From Novosphingobium sp. SG919 (GTDB lineage: Bacteria > Pseudomonadota > Alphaproteobacteria > Sphingomonadales > Sphingomonadaceae): DNA of 64,000 bases. Below, piece after piece: positions 38,118 through 47,684 of the stretch. Location: NCBI RefSeq assembly GCF_012932495.1, contig NZ_JABCNG010000003.1:62001-126000 (forward strand). The letters run 5' to 3'. The position numbers and the translations under genes are program-made. The notes below the pieces were generated by a model that saw only the letters and a program-made list of their open reading frames with translations, had not been told where the DNA came from and searched no databases. Numbering within the stretch: position 1 is the stretch's first letter; every line of letters begins with the position of its first letter.

Positions 38118-39410
38118 ATGGCTTTCCGCCCCAAGGCCGCCCTCACGTTTGCCTGTGCCGCCCTTGCCCTGTGCGCCAGCGCCGCTGCCGGCGCGCAGAC
38201 CGCGCCGCCCCATGTGCTGCCCAGTGGCGCCGTGCCGCCCAACCTTGCCGCCGCGCGCACCCACATGCTCGAAGCGCCCGAAAACATGCTGGCCTTCCAC
38301 AACATGGACCAGCTGTTCCAGACCCGCCCGGTGCCCCGCTCCGGTCCCATCGCCGCCCTGCCGCGCGCGGACCAGGCCCTGCCCGACGCCGTGCTGGGCA
38401 CCACGCGGATGAGCGAGGACGCCTGGGAAGACCGCACCTTCACCAATGCCATGCTGGTGATGCGCGATGGCAAGATCGTGCACGAAAGCTATCGCAACAA
38501 CACCGACGCGGCCACGCACTACATCTCGTTTTCGATGGCCAAGTCGATCACCTCGCTGCTGGTCGGCATCGCGGTGAACCAGGGGGCGATCAAGTCGATC
38601 GACCAGCCGGTCACCGACTATGTCCCCGAACTCAAGGGCTCGGGCTATGACGGGGTCACGATCCGCCAGGTGCTGCAGATGCGCTCGGGCGTGGATTACG
38701 AGGAACGCTACGATTTCGGCGCCACGCCCAGCACGGCGGCCAAGATCTTCCTCAACGCCATTGTCGCCAACACCGAACGCTTTGCCGATACCGCGCCGCG
38801 CCTGGGCCGCAAGTGGAAGCCGGGCAGCCATTTCAACTATTCCACGCTCGATACCAGCGTGCTGGGCTGGATCCTGGAACGCGCGACCAGGCAGCCGCTC
38901 GCCAGTTTCATGGCACAGAACCTGTGGCAGCCGATGGGCATGGAATCCTATGGCTACTGGCTGGCCGATGGCGCGCCCGGGGTGGGCCGCGAACTGAACG
39001 GCATGGGCTATAACGCCACGCTGCGCGATTTTGCCCGGCTGGGGCAGATGATGCTGGACCAGGGCACGTTCAACGGCCGCCAGATCGTGCCGGCCGAGTG
39101 GGTGCGCCAGTCCACCGCGATGATCCCCAATGCCGATCCCGGCACGCCGCCCCCGCCGCCGGAAGTGACCGATCCCTTCGCCCGCTCGGGCTATGGCTTC
39201 CAGTGGTGGAAGCTGGATGATACCGGCGCCTACACCGCGCTCGGCCTGCAGGGGCAGTTCATCTATGTCCACCCCGCCACGCGCACGGTGATCGTCAAGC
39301 TCAGCTTCTTCCCGCCCGAAGGATCGGACCTGGGCAATCGCGCGCTGGAAGAAACCCTGGCCTATTTCAAGACGCTGACCACTTGGGCCGGCACCACCCC
39401 CCGGCCCTGA
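38118..39410 (+). CDS. Secreted serine hydrolase, beta-lactamase class C / NylB-like
   Basis: 430 residues with a signal peptide cleaved near 'AAAGA|Q' (about residue 26). Catalytic S139-x-x-K142 in 'FSMAKS', the second tyrosine motif in 'FNYSTLD', and a C-terminal 'GLQGQF' replacing KTG. The layout matches esterases, 6-aminohexanoate-dimer hydrolase-like enzymes and DD-peptidase relatives rather than true beta-lactamases. It follows the TonB receptor by 119 bases and probably processes the imported compound in the periplasm. Confidence 0.88.
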   Translation: MAFRPKAALTFACAALALCASAAAGAQTAPPHVLPSGAVPPNLAAARTHMLEAPENMLAFHNMDQLFQTRPVPRSGPIAALPRADQALPDAVLGTTRMSEDAWEDRTFTNAMLVMRDGKIVHESYRNNTDAATHYISFSMAKSITSLLVGIAVNQGAIKSIDQPVTDYVPELKGSGYDGVTIRQVLQMRSGVDYEERYDFGATPSTAAKIFLNAIVANTERFADTAPRLGRKWKPGSHFNYSTLDTSVLGWILERATRQPLASFMAQNLWQPMGMESYGYWLADGAPGVGRELNGMGYNATLRDFARLGQMMLDQGTFNGRQIVPAEWVRQSTAMIPNADPGTPPPPPEVTDPFARSGYGFQWWKLDDTGAYTALGLQGQFIYVHPATRTVIVKLSFFPPEGSDLGNRALEETLAYFKTLTTWAGTTPRP

Positions 39411-39474
39411 CACCTGCCACGCCCGCGATGGCGTGGGCGCCGGCAAGCCACCGCGCCTGCCGGCGTCCTTGCGC

Positions 39475-40794
39475 TCAGCGGTGGGGGAAGGTGATCTCCA
39501 CCATGATGCCCTCGGGCGAGAAGCGCCGCACGATCCGCCCGCCCAGTTGCCGTTCGGAACTGCGAATCAGCGCCGAGCCAAAGCCTTCGCGCGCCGGCAC
39601 GCCGTCTTCGGGCAGCGACAATGGCGCGGCGGCGCGTTCCTGCCAGACAAGTCGCACGGTCTTGTCCGCGTCGACGCCCCAGCGCACTTCCAGCAGGCCG
39701 CCCGGCGCGGCCCAGGCGCCGTACTTGACCGCATTGGTCACCAGTTCGTGCAGCACCAGGCCCAGCGGCACGGCATGGCGGCCCGACACCACCAGGGCGC
39801 CCCCAGCCAGGTTGCAACGCTCGCTGTCCGAACGATAGGGCGCGATCGCCTTGGCCACCAGGTCGGCCAGGTCCACTTCGCCCTCGCCATCCAGCCGCCC
39901 CTGCGTCACGTCGTGCGCGGTCACCAGCGCGTGGATGCGCTTGGCGATGCGGTCCACCGCCGGCGCCGCGGCGGTGTCACCCCGGGCCGACATCTTCACG
40001 ATCGCCAGGATCACCGCGAACAGGTTCTTGACGCGGTGGTTCAATTCGCGCGCCAGCAAGTCGGCGCGATCGCGCGCTTCGGCGATCAGCGCGGCATTGG
40101 CTGCGGCGGCCTGTGCCTGCGCGGTGCGGATCACCTGCCACAGCCCCAGCACCAATGCGATGGCGATGATCACCGCCAGCAGGCCCAGCGAGGGCACCAC
40201 GCGCGCCTCGGCCACGGCGGCGCTGTCGGTTGCCGCGTCCAGCCTTGCCCGCTCGGTGCGCTCCAGCCGGCCCACCGCCTGGCGCAGGCCCTCCATCGCC
40301 AGCTGCCCTTCGTCAGACAGCGTGCGCACCCGCGCCTCGACCAGTTCGCCGCGCCGCACCAGTTCCACGGTGCCGGCCATTTCGGCCCACTTGGCATCGC
40401 CCAGCCGCTCGATCTCGTCGACCAGGGCGGCCTGCTGCGGATCGATCTCGCGCCCCAGCCGGCGGCGCAGCGCGCGTATTTCGGCAAGATAGGCCGCGTG
40501 GCCCTGGTCATAGGGTTCCAGGTAGCGACGATCGTAGGTGATATAATAGCCGCGCTGCCCGGTCTCGCCATTGAGCGTGGCGGCCACGATGCCATCAAGC
40601 GCGGCGAGCACAGCACTGGTCCGCGCGGCCTGCTCGCGCTGCACCCGCTCGGCATCCACGGTGGCAAAGATCAGCGCAAAGGTGCCCAGCAACGCCAGCA
40701 CCAGCACGGCAAACAAGGCCAAAGTCAGCCACGCCGGCCTGCGGCGCCATATATGGCCCGACGCGTGGGCCTGCCCGGTTTCGTCGGCAACCAT
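39475..40794 (-). CDS. CHASE3-domain HWE/HisKA_2 sensor histidine kinase
   Basis: 439 residues from ATG 40794 (AGGTGG just upstream). Two membrane helices (about 22-45 and 205-230) enclose a periplasmic CHASE3 domain ('GETGQRGYYITYDRRYLEPY'). The cytoplasmic part has phospho-His in 'ELNHRVKNLFAVILAIVKM' and an ATPase domain with 'LHELVTNAVKYGAW' and 'REGFGSALI'. No cognate regulator is adjacent. HWE kinases of this kind commonly feed single-domain receivers or PhyR; that link is inference. Confidence 0.9.
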   Translation of the reverse strand: MVADETGQAHASGHIWRRRPAWLTLALFAVLVLALLGTFALIFATVDAERVQREQAARTSAVLAALDGIVAATLNGETGQRGYYITYDRRYLEPYDQGHAAYLAEIRALRRRLGREIDPQQAALVDEIERLGDAKWAEMAGTVELVRRGELVEARVRTLSDEGQLAMEGLRQAVGRLERTERARLDAATDSAAVAEARVVPSLGLLAVIIAIALVLGLWQVIRTAQAQAAAANAALIAEARDRADLLARELNHRVKNLFAVILAIVKMSARGDTAAAPAVDRIAKRIHALVTAHDVTQGRLDGEGEVDLADLVAKAIAPYRSDSERCNLAGGALVVSGRHAVPLGLVLHELVTNAVKYGAWAAPGGLLEVRWGVDADKTVRLVWQERAAAPLSLPEDGVPAREGFGSALIRSSERQLGGRIVRRFSPEGIMVEITFPHR

Positions 40795-40975
40795 GCCCCC
40801 ACCTAGACAATTGCCCGCGATGCGGCAAGCGCGGTCGGGTGCGGTACGGGGGCGCGGCAAATGCTTGACGGATGCCCCCGCCTCGCTTATCGGCCCACCC
40901 CTGATTTCGGCTCGGCGTCGGTTGCGGCGGCGTGCCTGTTGTTCCGATTCGCCAGACAAGAAGAAGAGCTGAACC

Positions 40976-41110
40976 ATGAAGCGCACTTTCCAGCCCAGCC
41001 GCCTCGTGCGTGCCCGTCGCCACGGCTTCCGCGCCCGCATGGCCACCGTCGGTGGTCGCAAGGTGCTGCGTGCCCGTCGCGCTCGCGGCCGCAAGAACCT
41101 GTCGGCCTGA
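40976..41110 (+). CDS. rpmH: 50S ribosomal protein L34
   Basis: 44 residues, '[20 protein letters not shown]', then the conserved '[18 protein letters not shown]'. It is the usual size and highly cationic. It starts the conserved rpmH-rnpA-yidD-yidC-engB block, with rnpA 20 bases on. Confidence 0.98.
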   Translation: MKRTFQPSRLVRARRHGFRARMATVGGRKVLRARRARGRKNLSA

Positions 41111-41130
41111 TCGCGTCCCTTCCGGGCACC

Positions 41131-41625
41131 ATGTCGGATGAGGCAGGGGCGGATTTCGCCCCCTCTCCTCGGCCCCGATCTCCTCGGTGCAGTGCCCGGT
41201 TGGTCACGATTGCCAGGCGTGCGGATTTTCTCGCCGCCAATCGCGGAATCCGGGTCGCAAGGCCCGGATTCGTTCTTTTGGTGAACCCCCTTGCGCGCGC
41301 CGATGGCTCGCTGCGCTTTGGGGTGACGGTCACCAAGAAGATCGGCAATGCCGTGGTCCGCAACCGCATGAAGCGGCGCTTTCGCGCGCTGCTGCGCGAT
41401 CTGCTGCCCAGCCTTGGCATTGCCGGGGCCGATCACGTGCTGATCGGCCGCGAGAACGGGGTGGAACGCGATTTCGCCCTGCTGCGCAGCGAACTGGTGC
41501 AGGCCCTGGCCCGCGCCGCCGCCGGCAAGGGCGATCCGCCGCGCAAGCCGGGAAACCGGCCCGGCGGCAAATCGGGCGGCAAGAACGCTCCGCGCACCGA
41601 ACCCAAGCCGGCTTACGGCCGATAA
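41131..41625 (+). CDS. rnpA: Ribonuclease P protein component
   Basis: Protein subunit of RNase P, which matures the 5' ends of tRNAs. 164 residues from ATG 41131, with the RNA-binding '[25 protein letters not shown]' core. The N-terminal ~25 residues are poorly conserved, so the true start may be internal. A long Gly/Lys/Pro-rich C-terminal tail (about 35 residues) is unusual but basic, consistent with RNA binding. Confidence 0.94.
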   Translation: MSDEAGADFAPSPRPRSPRCSARLVTIARRADFLAANRGIRVARPGFVLLVNPLARADGSLRFGVTVTKKIGNAVVRNRMKRRFRALLRDLLPSLGIAGADHVLIGRENGVERDFALLRSELVQALARAAAGKGDPPRKPGNRPGGKSGGKNAPRTEPKPAYGR

Positions 41626-41630
41626 AGCCC

Positions 41631-41840
41631 ATGAAGCGCCTGCTCATCCTCATCGCCCGGGGCTGGCAGCTTGGCCCCTCCCGCATCCTGCCCCCCTCGT
41701 GCCGCTACGCGCCCTCGTGCTCGCAATACGCGATCGAGGCGTGGCAGAAGCATGGTGCGATTAAGGGTAGCTGGCTTGCCGGCTTGCGGCTATTGCGCTG
41801 CCATCCCTGGGGTGGCTGCGGCTACGATCCCGTGCCCTAG
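41631..41840 (+). CDS. yidD: Membrane protein insertion efficiency factor YidD
   Basis: 69 residues with the family pattern '[23 protein letters not shown]' and C-terminal '[14 protein letters not shown]'. The N-terminal amphipathic helix associates with the inner membrane near YidC. It starts five bases after rnpA. Confidence 0.97.
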   Translation: MKRLLILIARGWQLGPSRILPPSCRYAPSCSQYAIEAWQKHGAIKGSWLAGLRLLRCHPWGGCGYDPVP

Positions 41841-41885
41841 GGCGCCCCTTTCCAACCAGCTAAATTCAACAAAACGCGAGGCACA

Positions 41886-43691
41886 GTGGAGAAACAGCGC
41901 AACCTGATCCTGGCGGTGGTCCTGATGGGCCTGCTGCTGATCGGCTGGGATTACGGCATCGCCTATTTCTATCCGCAGCCCAAGGGCAAGCCTGTGGCCA
42001 GTGCCCCGGCCGCAAACCCGGCTGCCCCCACCACCGACGGCCCGCCGGCCAAGCCCACCCGCGAAGGCGGCCTGCAGGCCCCGGCCGACGTGGCGCTGGA
42101 ACAGAAGGACCTGAGCCAGGCCCTGTCTGCCGGCAATCGCGTGGCGATCGATGCGCCCGGCCTCAAGGGCTCAATCAACCTGGTCGGCGGCGTGGTCGAC
42201 GACCTCACCCTGGTGCGCCACCGCGAAACGATCGACAAGGCAAGCCCCCCGGTCCGCCTGTTCTCGCCCGCCGGCACTCCGGCGCAGCATTTCGCGCAAG
42301 TGGGCTGGCTGGGCCAGAACGGCATTGCCGCGCCCAACGGGCAGACCGTGTTCACCGCGCAAGGCACCAAGCTGACGCCCGCCACGCCGGTGACGCTGAC
42401 CTGGTCGAACGCCACGGGGCAGACGTATGCCCTGCGCTATGCGATCGATGAAAACTACATGCTGACCGTGACGCAGAGCGTGACCAACGCCGCGCCCACG
42501 GCCGCCTCGGTCGCGCCTTTCGCGCGCATCAACCGCACCGACAAGACGATGAGCCAGGATACCTGGCAGGTCCATTCCGGCCCGATCGGCGCATTCGATG
42601 GCTCGGTCAATTTCTCCAACAACTATACCGATGTGGCCAAGGCCGGATCGGTTGCCCCGGCGGGCGCTGCCAACTGGATCGGGTTTACCGACATCTACTG
42701 GCTGTCGGCGCTGATCCCGGCCGATGGCGGCGCCAAGCCCACCGCCGATTTCCGCTCGCTCGGCAACAGCCTGTTCGCCGCCGACCTGATCTGGCCGGCC
42801 GCAAGCGTGGCCCCGGGCCAGACGCAAAGCCAGACCCTGCGCCTCTTCGCCGGCGCCAAGGAAAACAACGTCCTCGAGGCTTACGAAAAGCAGGGCGTGA
42901 CGCACCTGTCGCTGTCGATCGACTGGGGCTGGTTCCGCTGGTTCGAAAAGCCGATCTTCTGGCTGCTCGATTCGCTGTTCCATGGCGTGAAGAACTTCGG
43001 CCTGGCGATCATCCTGCTCACCCTGCTGGTGCGCGGCATGATGTTCCCGGTGGCCCAGCGCCAGTTCGCCTCGATGGCGGCCATGCGCGCGCTCCAGCCC
43101 AAGATGAAGGCGATCCAGGAACGCTACAAGGACGACAAGGCCCAGGCCCAGCAGGAAATCATGAAGCTCTACAAGGAAGAGCGCGTGAACCCGCTGGCCG
43201 GCTGCCTGCCGATCTTCCTGCAGATCCCGGTGTTCTTCGCGCTGTACAAGGTGCTGGTGCTGACCATCGAAATGCGCCACCAGCCCTTCGTGCTGTGGAT
43301 CAAGGACCTCTCGGCCCCCGATCCGCTCCACGTGCTCAACCTGTTCGGCCTCCTGCCCTTCACCCCGCCCAGCTTCCTGGCCATCGGCGTGCTGGCGATC
43401 ATCCTGGGCGTGACGATGTGGTTGCAGTTCAAGCTGCAGCCCGCCGCGATGGACCCGGCGCAGCAGCAGATCATGGGCCTGATGCCGTGGATGATGATGT
43501 TCGTGATGGCGCCCTTCGCCTCGGGCCTGCTGCTCTACTGGATCACCTCGAACCTGCTCACGATTGCCCAGCAGCGCTATCTCTATAGCCGCCACCCGCA
43601 ATTGAAGGCGCAGGCGGCCAAGGACCAGCAGAACCTGGATCGTAGCGCGGCGCGCAACACCCCCTCCAATGCAAAGCCCAAGAACAAGTGA
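41886..43691 (+). CDS. yidC: Membrane protein insertase YidC
   Basis: 601 residues from GTG 41886. One N-terminal helix ('LILAVVLMGLLLIGWDYGIAYF'), a periplasmic beta-sandwich (about 60-340), then the five-helix insertase core with 'RGMMFPVAQRQFASM', the cytoplasmic hairpin 'LQPKMKAIQERYKDDKAQ' and 'NPLAGCLPIFLQIPVFFALYKVL'. A Lys-rich tail ends the protein. Its stop overlaps the engB GTG. Confidence 0.97.
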   Translation: MEKQRNLILAVVLMGLLLIGWDYGIAYFYPQPKGKPVASAPAANPAAPTTDGPPAKPTREGGLQAPADVALEQKDLSQALSAGNRVAIDAPGLKGSINLVGGVVDDLTLVRHRETIDKASPPVRLFSPAGTPAQHFAQVGWLGQNGIAAPNGQTVFTAQGTKLTPATPVTLTWSNATGQTYALRYAIDENYMLTVTQSVTNAAPTAASVAPFARINRTDKTMSQDTWQVHSGPIGAFDGSVNFSNNYTDVAKAGSVAPAGAANWIGFTDIYWLSALIPADGGAKPTADFRSLGNSLFAADLIWPAASVAPGQTQSQTLRLFAGAKENNVLEAYEKQGVTHLSLSIDWGWFRWFEKPIFWLLDSLFHGVKNFGLAIILLTLLVRGMMFPVAQRQFASMAAMRALQPKMKAIQERYKDDKAQAQQEIMKLYKEERVNPLAGCLPIFLQIPVFFALYKVLVLTIEMRHQPFVLWIKDLSAPDPLHVLNLFGLLPFTPPSFLAIGVLAIILGVTMWLQFKLQPAAMDPAQQQIMGLMPWMMMFVMAPFASGLLLYWITSNLLTIAQQRYLYSRHPQLKAQAAKDQQNLDRSAARNTPSNAKPKNK

Positions 43692-44353
43692 GTGTAACCG
43701 GACCTGACGCGGAAGGCCTGCGCCTGATGGCCCTGGAAGAGCGCGCCCGCGCGCTCTTTTCCGGCCGCGTGGAATTCCTGAAATCCGCCCCGCAACTGAA
43801 ATTCCTGCCCGATCCGGATTTCCCCGAAATCGCCTTCTGCGGCCGCTCCAACGTGGGCAAGTCCTCGCTGCTCAACGCGCTGACCGGCCGCAAGTCGCTC
43901 GCGCGCACCTCGGTCACGCCGGGGCGCACGCAGGAACTCAATTACTTCGAAGTGGGCCAGCCCACGCTGTTCCGCCTGGTCGACATGCCCGGCTACGGCT
44001 TTGCCAAGGCCCCGCCCAAAGTGGTGGAACAGTGGCGCCGCCTGGTGCGCGATTTCCTGCGCGGGCGCGTGGTGCTCAAGCGCGCACTGCTGCTGATCGA
44101 CAGCCGCCACGGCATCAAGCCGGTGGACACCGAAATGATGCAGATGCTCGATGAAGCGGCCGTCAGCTATCGCGTGGTGCTGACCAAGGCCGACAAGATC
44201 AAGGCGAGCGAACTGGAGCAAGTGGTGGCGCAAACGCAGGCCGCCGCGCGCAAGCACATTGCCGCGCATCCCGATGTGAGCGTGACGTCTTCGGAAAAAG
44301 GCCTTGGCATCGCCGCCCTGCGCGGCGCCGTGCTGGACGACGCGGCAGTCTAA
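43688..44353 (+). CDS. engB: Ribosome biogenesis GTP-binding protein EngB (YsxC/YihA)
   Basis: 221 residues. G1 'GRSNVGKSSLLN', G3 'DMPGYGFA', G4 'TKAD' and G5 'TSSEKGLG' are all present. It assists 50S assembly. GTG at 43688 overlaps the yidC TGA, and the order yidC-engB is typical of alphaproteobacteria. Confidence 0.96.
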   Translation: MSVTGPDAEGLRLMALEERARALFSGRVEFLKSAPQLKFLPDPDFPEIAFCGRSNVGKSSLLNALTGRKSLARTSVTPGRTQELNYFEVGQPTLFRLVDMPGYGFAKAPPKVVEQWRRLVRDFLRGRVVLKRALLLIDSRHGIKPVDTEMMQMLDEAAVSYRVVLTKADKIKASELEQVVAQTQAAARKHIAAHPDVSVTSSEKGLGIAALRGAVLDDAAV

Positions 44354-44465
44354 GTCCCCTCCACCACCGCTTCGCGGCGGTCCCCCTCCCCGCCTTCGTC
44401 AGGGAGGATCAGGTCCTCACCATCACCGATGGGGAGGTGGCAGCCCACAGGGCTGACGGAGGGGC
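44354..44465. repeat. Mosaic of GC-rich palindromic repeats after engB
   Basis: Three hairpins in a row: ACCACCGC/GCGGCGGT (about 44363-44381), a CCTCCCC...GGGGAGG arrangement in the middle, and GGCAGCCC/GGGCTGAC inside GGGGAGGT...GGAGGGG at 44431-44464. Sequences of this type recur between genes in Sphingomonadales. A shorter relative (CCCCTCC...GGAGGGG) is at 61754-61776. Confidence 0.7.
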
Positions 44466-44541
44466 GGGCGGGCCCGCACACCCTCGACAGCCCGCGCCCC
44501 AGGCTCTAGGCGGAAAGGCGATCCCTCGAAAGGCCCCCCGC

Positions 44542-45210
44542 ATGAAGCTGGTCATCGGCAACAAGAACTATTCCAGCTGGTCCTTGCGTGGCTGGTTGGC
44601 GTGCAAGCAATCGGGCCTGGCTTTCGAGGAAATCACCGTTCCGCTCTATGGCGACGATTGGGACGAGGCCAAGCGCCGCGATGCCAACCTGGCGCCTTCA
44701 TCGGGCAAAGTGCCGATCCTGTGGGATGGCGAGGCGGTGGTGTGGGACAGCCTGGCGATCATCGATTACCTGGCCGACAAGGTTGGCCGCGACCGCTTTT
44801 GGCCCAAGGACGATGCGGCACGGGCCATGGCGCGTTCGCTGGTGGCGGAAATGCATTCGGGCTATTTCGCGCTGCGCGGGCACATGCCGATGAACATCCG
44901 CCGCCGCCAGGCCGTGGCCGAAGTGCGCAATGACGTGCGCGCCGATATCGTGCGCATCCTGCAATTGTGGGCCGAGGCGCGCGCCCGGTTCGGCCAGGGC
45001 GGGCCGTTCCTGTTCGGCACGTTCAGCGCGGCCGATATCATCTATGCCCCGGTGGTCTCGCGCTTCGTCACGTATGGCGTGGGCGTGCCCGGCTTTGCCC
45101 TCGCCTATATGCAGGCCCTGTGGGAGCATCCGTGGATGCAGGCGTGGATCGACGCGGCCGAGGAAGAGGAGTGGACCATCGAACAGTTCGAGGAAACGAG
45201 CCAAGCATGA
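44542..45210 (+). CDS. Glutathione S-transferase family protein
   Basis: 222 residues from ATG 44542 (AAAGG upstream). The N-terminal thioredoxin fold has the catalytic-site region 'GNKNYSSWSLRGWLA' and the cis-Pro motif 'GKVPIL' followed by 'VVWDSLAIIDYLA' for glutathione binding. The C-terminal helical domain contains 'FSAADIIYAPVVSRF'. The electrophile is unknown. Its stop overlaps the dapE ATG. Confidence 0.9.
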   Translation: MKLVIGNKNYSSWSLRGWLACKQSGLAFEEITVPLYGDDWDEAKRRDANLAPSSGKVPILWDGEAVVWDSLAIIDYLADKVGRDRFWPKDDAARAMARSLVAEMHSGYFALRGHMPMNIRRRQAVAEVRNDVRADIVRILQLWAEARARFGQGGPFLFGTFSAADIIYAPVVSRFVTYGVGVPGFALAYMQALWEHPWMQAWIDAAEEEEWTIEQFEETSQA

Positions 45211-46334
45211 GTGCCGATCCCGTCGTCCTGACCGAGCGCCTGATCGATTGCCCCAGTGTCACCCCGGCCACCGGCAGCGTATTCGACATGCTCCAAGCCA
45301 TGGTCGTGCCGCTGGGCTTTGCCGTGCATCGTTTTGTCGAGGGCGAGGCTCCCGATGGGCCGGTGGAAAACCTGCTGGCGATCCGCCAGGGCCCTGTCGG
45401 CAGCCGCCATTTCGCCTTTGCCGGGCACCTCGATGTGGTGCCCCCTGGCCAGGGCTGGACCAGCGCGCCGTTCACGGCAGAACGGCGCGGCGAGCTGCTC
45501 TATGGCCGCGGCGCGGTGGACATGAAGGGGGCGATCGCCGCTTTCGTGGCGGCGCTGGCCGATATACCGGCTGAAGCCGGCACGATCAGCCTGATCATCA
45601 CCGGAGACGAGGAAGGCCCCGCGCGCTATGGCACGGCGGCCCTGATCGAGCGGATGCGTGAATTGGGCGCCCTGCCCGACCTGTGCCTGGTGGGCGAACC
45701 CACCAGCGTCAACCGCCTGGGCGACATGATGAAGATCGGCCGGCGCGGCTCGGTCAATATCTGGCTCACGGTGGATGGCGCGCAAGGCCACGTTGCCTAT
45801 CCGCACCTGGCCGACAACCCGATCCCGCGCCTCGTCGCCATGCTCGCCGAACTCGATGCCTTGGTGCTGGATGAAGGCAGCGACTGGTTCCAGGCCTCGA
45901 ACCTGGAAGTGACCGACATCGAGGTGGGCAACCCGGCCACCAACGTGATCCCCGCCCAGGCCCGCGCGCGCCTGTCGATCCGTTTCAACGACCTGCACAC
46001 CGGCCAAGGCCTGGTCGACCGGGTGACCGCCATCGCCACGCGCCATGGCGGCACGGCACGCGCGGTCATCTCGGGCGAAAGCTTCATCACCTTGCCCGGC
46101 GCCTTTTCCAGCCTGATCGCCCAGGCGGTGGAGGCTGAAACCGGCGTGGCGCCGGAACTTTCCACCACCGGCGGCACATCGGATGCGCGCTTCCTGCGCG
46201 CACTGTGCCCGGTGGTGGAATTCGGCCTATGCAACGCGACGATGCACAAGAAGGACGAGGCCGTGGCGATGGAAGACTTGCGCGTGCTGACCCGCATCTA
46301 TCGCCGCATCGCGCTGGCTGCGCTGACACAGTAG
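45207..46334 (+). CDS. dapE: Succinyl-diaminopimelate desuccinylase
   Basis: Cytoplasmic zinc hydrolase of the succinylase route to lysine and meso-diaminopimelate. 375 residues. Metal ligands in 'AGHLDVVPPG', 'GRGAVDMKG', catalytic Glu pair in 'TGDEEGPA', and C-terminal 'NATMHKKDEAV'. The ATG overlaps the GST stop (ATGA). Confidence 0.95.
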   Translation: MSADPVVLTERLIDCPSVTPATGSVFDMLQAMVVPLGFAVHRFVEGEAPDGPVENLLAIRQGPVGSRHFAFAGHLDVVPPGQGWTSAPFTAERRGELLYGRGAVDMKGAIAAFVAALADIPAEAGTISLIITGDEEGPARYGTAALIERMRELGALPDLCLVGEPTSVNRLGDMMKIGRRGSVNIWLTVDGAQGHVAYPHLADNPIPRLVAMLAELDALVLDEGSDWFQASNLEVTDIEVGNPATNVIPAQARARLSIRFNDLHTGQGLVDRVTAIATRHGGTARAVISGESFITLPGAFSSLIAQAVEAETGVAPELSTTGGTSDARFLRALCPVVEFGLCNATMHKKDEAVAMEDLRVLTRIYRRIALAALTQ

Positions 46335-46338
46335 CCGA

Positions 46339-46764
46339 TCAACGCCCATCCAGGCGCCGGCCCAGGGTTTCCACTGCCTGCGGTTCATAGCCCAGCGCGG
46401 CATAGAACGCCTTGGTCGCCAGGTTGTCGCTGCGCACCATCAGCATGATCTTGGGGCAATCGCGCGCTGTCAGCCATTCCTCGGCCGCGCGCATCAGGGT
46501 GCGACCCAGGCCCTGGCGCTGGAACGCCGGGGCCACGCCCAGGTAATAGACCCAGCCACGGTGCCCGTCATAGCCCACCATGATCGTGGCGGCCGGTTCT
46601 CCCGCCACTTCGGCCAGCAAGACCGCCGAAGCAGGATTTTCCATCGACAGATGATAATCGGTGGCGGGATCGTTCCACGGCCGCGTCAGGCCCGCCGCCT
46701 GCCACAGGCCGATCACGGCCTGGGCATCGGCGGGTGCGGCTTCCCGAACGGCAGCAGCGGCCAT
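46339..46764 (-). CDS. GNAT family acetyltransferase (YpeA-like)
   Basis: 141 residues. Motif A 'LGVAPAFQRQGLGRTLMRAAEEWL' binds acetyl-CoA and 'DNLATKAFYAALGYE' is motif B. The N-terminal 'LWQAAGLTRPWNDPATDY' resembles YpeA/PhnO-type members. It ends four bases from the dapE stop on the opposite strand and starts six bases after the siderophore-interacting protein gene. Confidence 0.87.
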   Translation of the reverse strand: MAAAAVREAAPADAQAVIGLWQAAGLTRPWNDPATDYHLSMENPASAVLLAEVAGEPAATIMVGYDGHRGWVYYLGVAPAFQRQGLGRTLMRAAEEWLTARDCPKIMLMVRSDNLATKAFYAALGYEPQAVETLGRRLDGR

Positions 46765-46770
46765 GGGCGC

Positions 46771-47574
46771 TCAATCCTCGCCCAGGTTCTTGGCCGAGCT
46801 ATCCGCCTGGCCCGCCACCCAATAGCCGGCCGCCTTGATCCAGCGCTTGTCCAGACCGCGTTCGCCCACCAGGTATTCGCGCGCAGCGCGGGCCACGGCC
46901 GCTTCGGCAGCGATCCACACGAACGTGTTCGGCGCCAGATCGACTTGCGCCAGCGCGGCCAGCAGCGGCGCAGGATCGGTGGCAGCGGCTGCATCGCGAT
47001 GCAGCCAGCGCGTTTCGACGGTGGCGGCACTGGCAAAGGCCTGCTCGTCGGCCGGGCCCGGCACTGCGCCGATCACGGTGGCGGAAACGCCCGCGGGCAG
47101 TTCCTCCACGCGGCGGCCGATCGCCGGCAGCGCGGTTTCATCGCCCACCAGCAGCCAGTGCGCGATCGGCCCCTCGATCACTTGCGAGCCGCGCGGGCCG
47201 CCGATGCTGATCGGATCGCCCACCTTGGCCGCCCGCGCCCAGTCTGACACGGGGCCGCCTTCGTGGTCGAAGAAGTCGATGGTCAAGGTGCCGGCGGCGG
47301 CATCGTAGTGGCGGGGAGTATAGTCCCGCATCACGCGCTCGCCATCGGCGCCCTCCACGAAGATCTTGACGTGATCGTCGGGCGCGCCGCTGACGAAGCC
47401 GGCCAGTTCGGGCCCTTCGGCAACAATACGGATCATGTTGGGCGTGAGCCGCACGACCTGCGCGATGCGCAAAGTGCGCCGCACGGTATCGTGGCGCATG
47501 CGGCGGATCACGGGCGCATCGGCTGTGGTGGTGGTGGTGCCGATGGCGGCGGAAGTGGTGGTGTGGTCGGTCAT
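46771..47574 (-). CDS. Siderophore-interacting protein (ferric-siderophore reductase, ViuB/SIP family)
   Basis: 267 residues. The FAD-binding barrel has 'MRDYTPRHYD' (the RxYxxR-like flavin motif) and 'DFFDHEGGPVSDWA' with 'ISIGGPRGS'; the NAD(P)H domain has 'LLVGDETALPAIGRRVEELP'. SIP proteins release iron from ferric siderophores by reduction in the cytoplasm. A 12-base palindrome 111 bases upstream may be its operator. It is upstream of a GNAT gene in the same direction. Confidence 0.92.
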   Translation of the reverse strand: MTDHTTTSAAIGTTTTTADAPVIRRMRHDTVRRTLRIAQVVRLTPNMIRIVAEGPELAGFVSGAPDDHVKIFVEGADGERVMRDYTPRHYDAAAGTLTIDFFDHEGGPVSDWARAAKVGDPISIGGPRGSQVIEGPIAHWLLVGDETALPAIGRRVEELPAGVSATVIGAVPGPADEQAFASAATVETRWLHRDAAAATDPAPLLAALAQVDLAPNTFVWIAAEAAVARAAREYLVGERGLDKRWIKAAGYWVAGQADSSAKNLGED

Positions 47575-47630
47575 CGGGGCAGAGCCTGTCTTTGGCAGTG
47601 GGCGCGTTGATTGACGTTAACGCTTACGCT

Positions 47631-47657
47631 TCCCCTGGTGGGAGAGGCCCACCGGGA
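47631..47657. repeat. GC-rich hairpin between otsA and the SIP gene
   Basis: CCTGGTGGG pairs with CCCACCGGG around a short loop. No T tract follows in either direction, so it is a repeat-like or attenuating structure rather than a standard terminator. Confidence 0.4.
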
Positions 47658-47684
47658 ATGCGAGATTCCCTGCGAACGATTATT

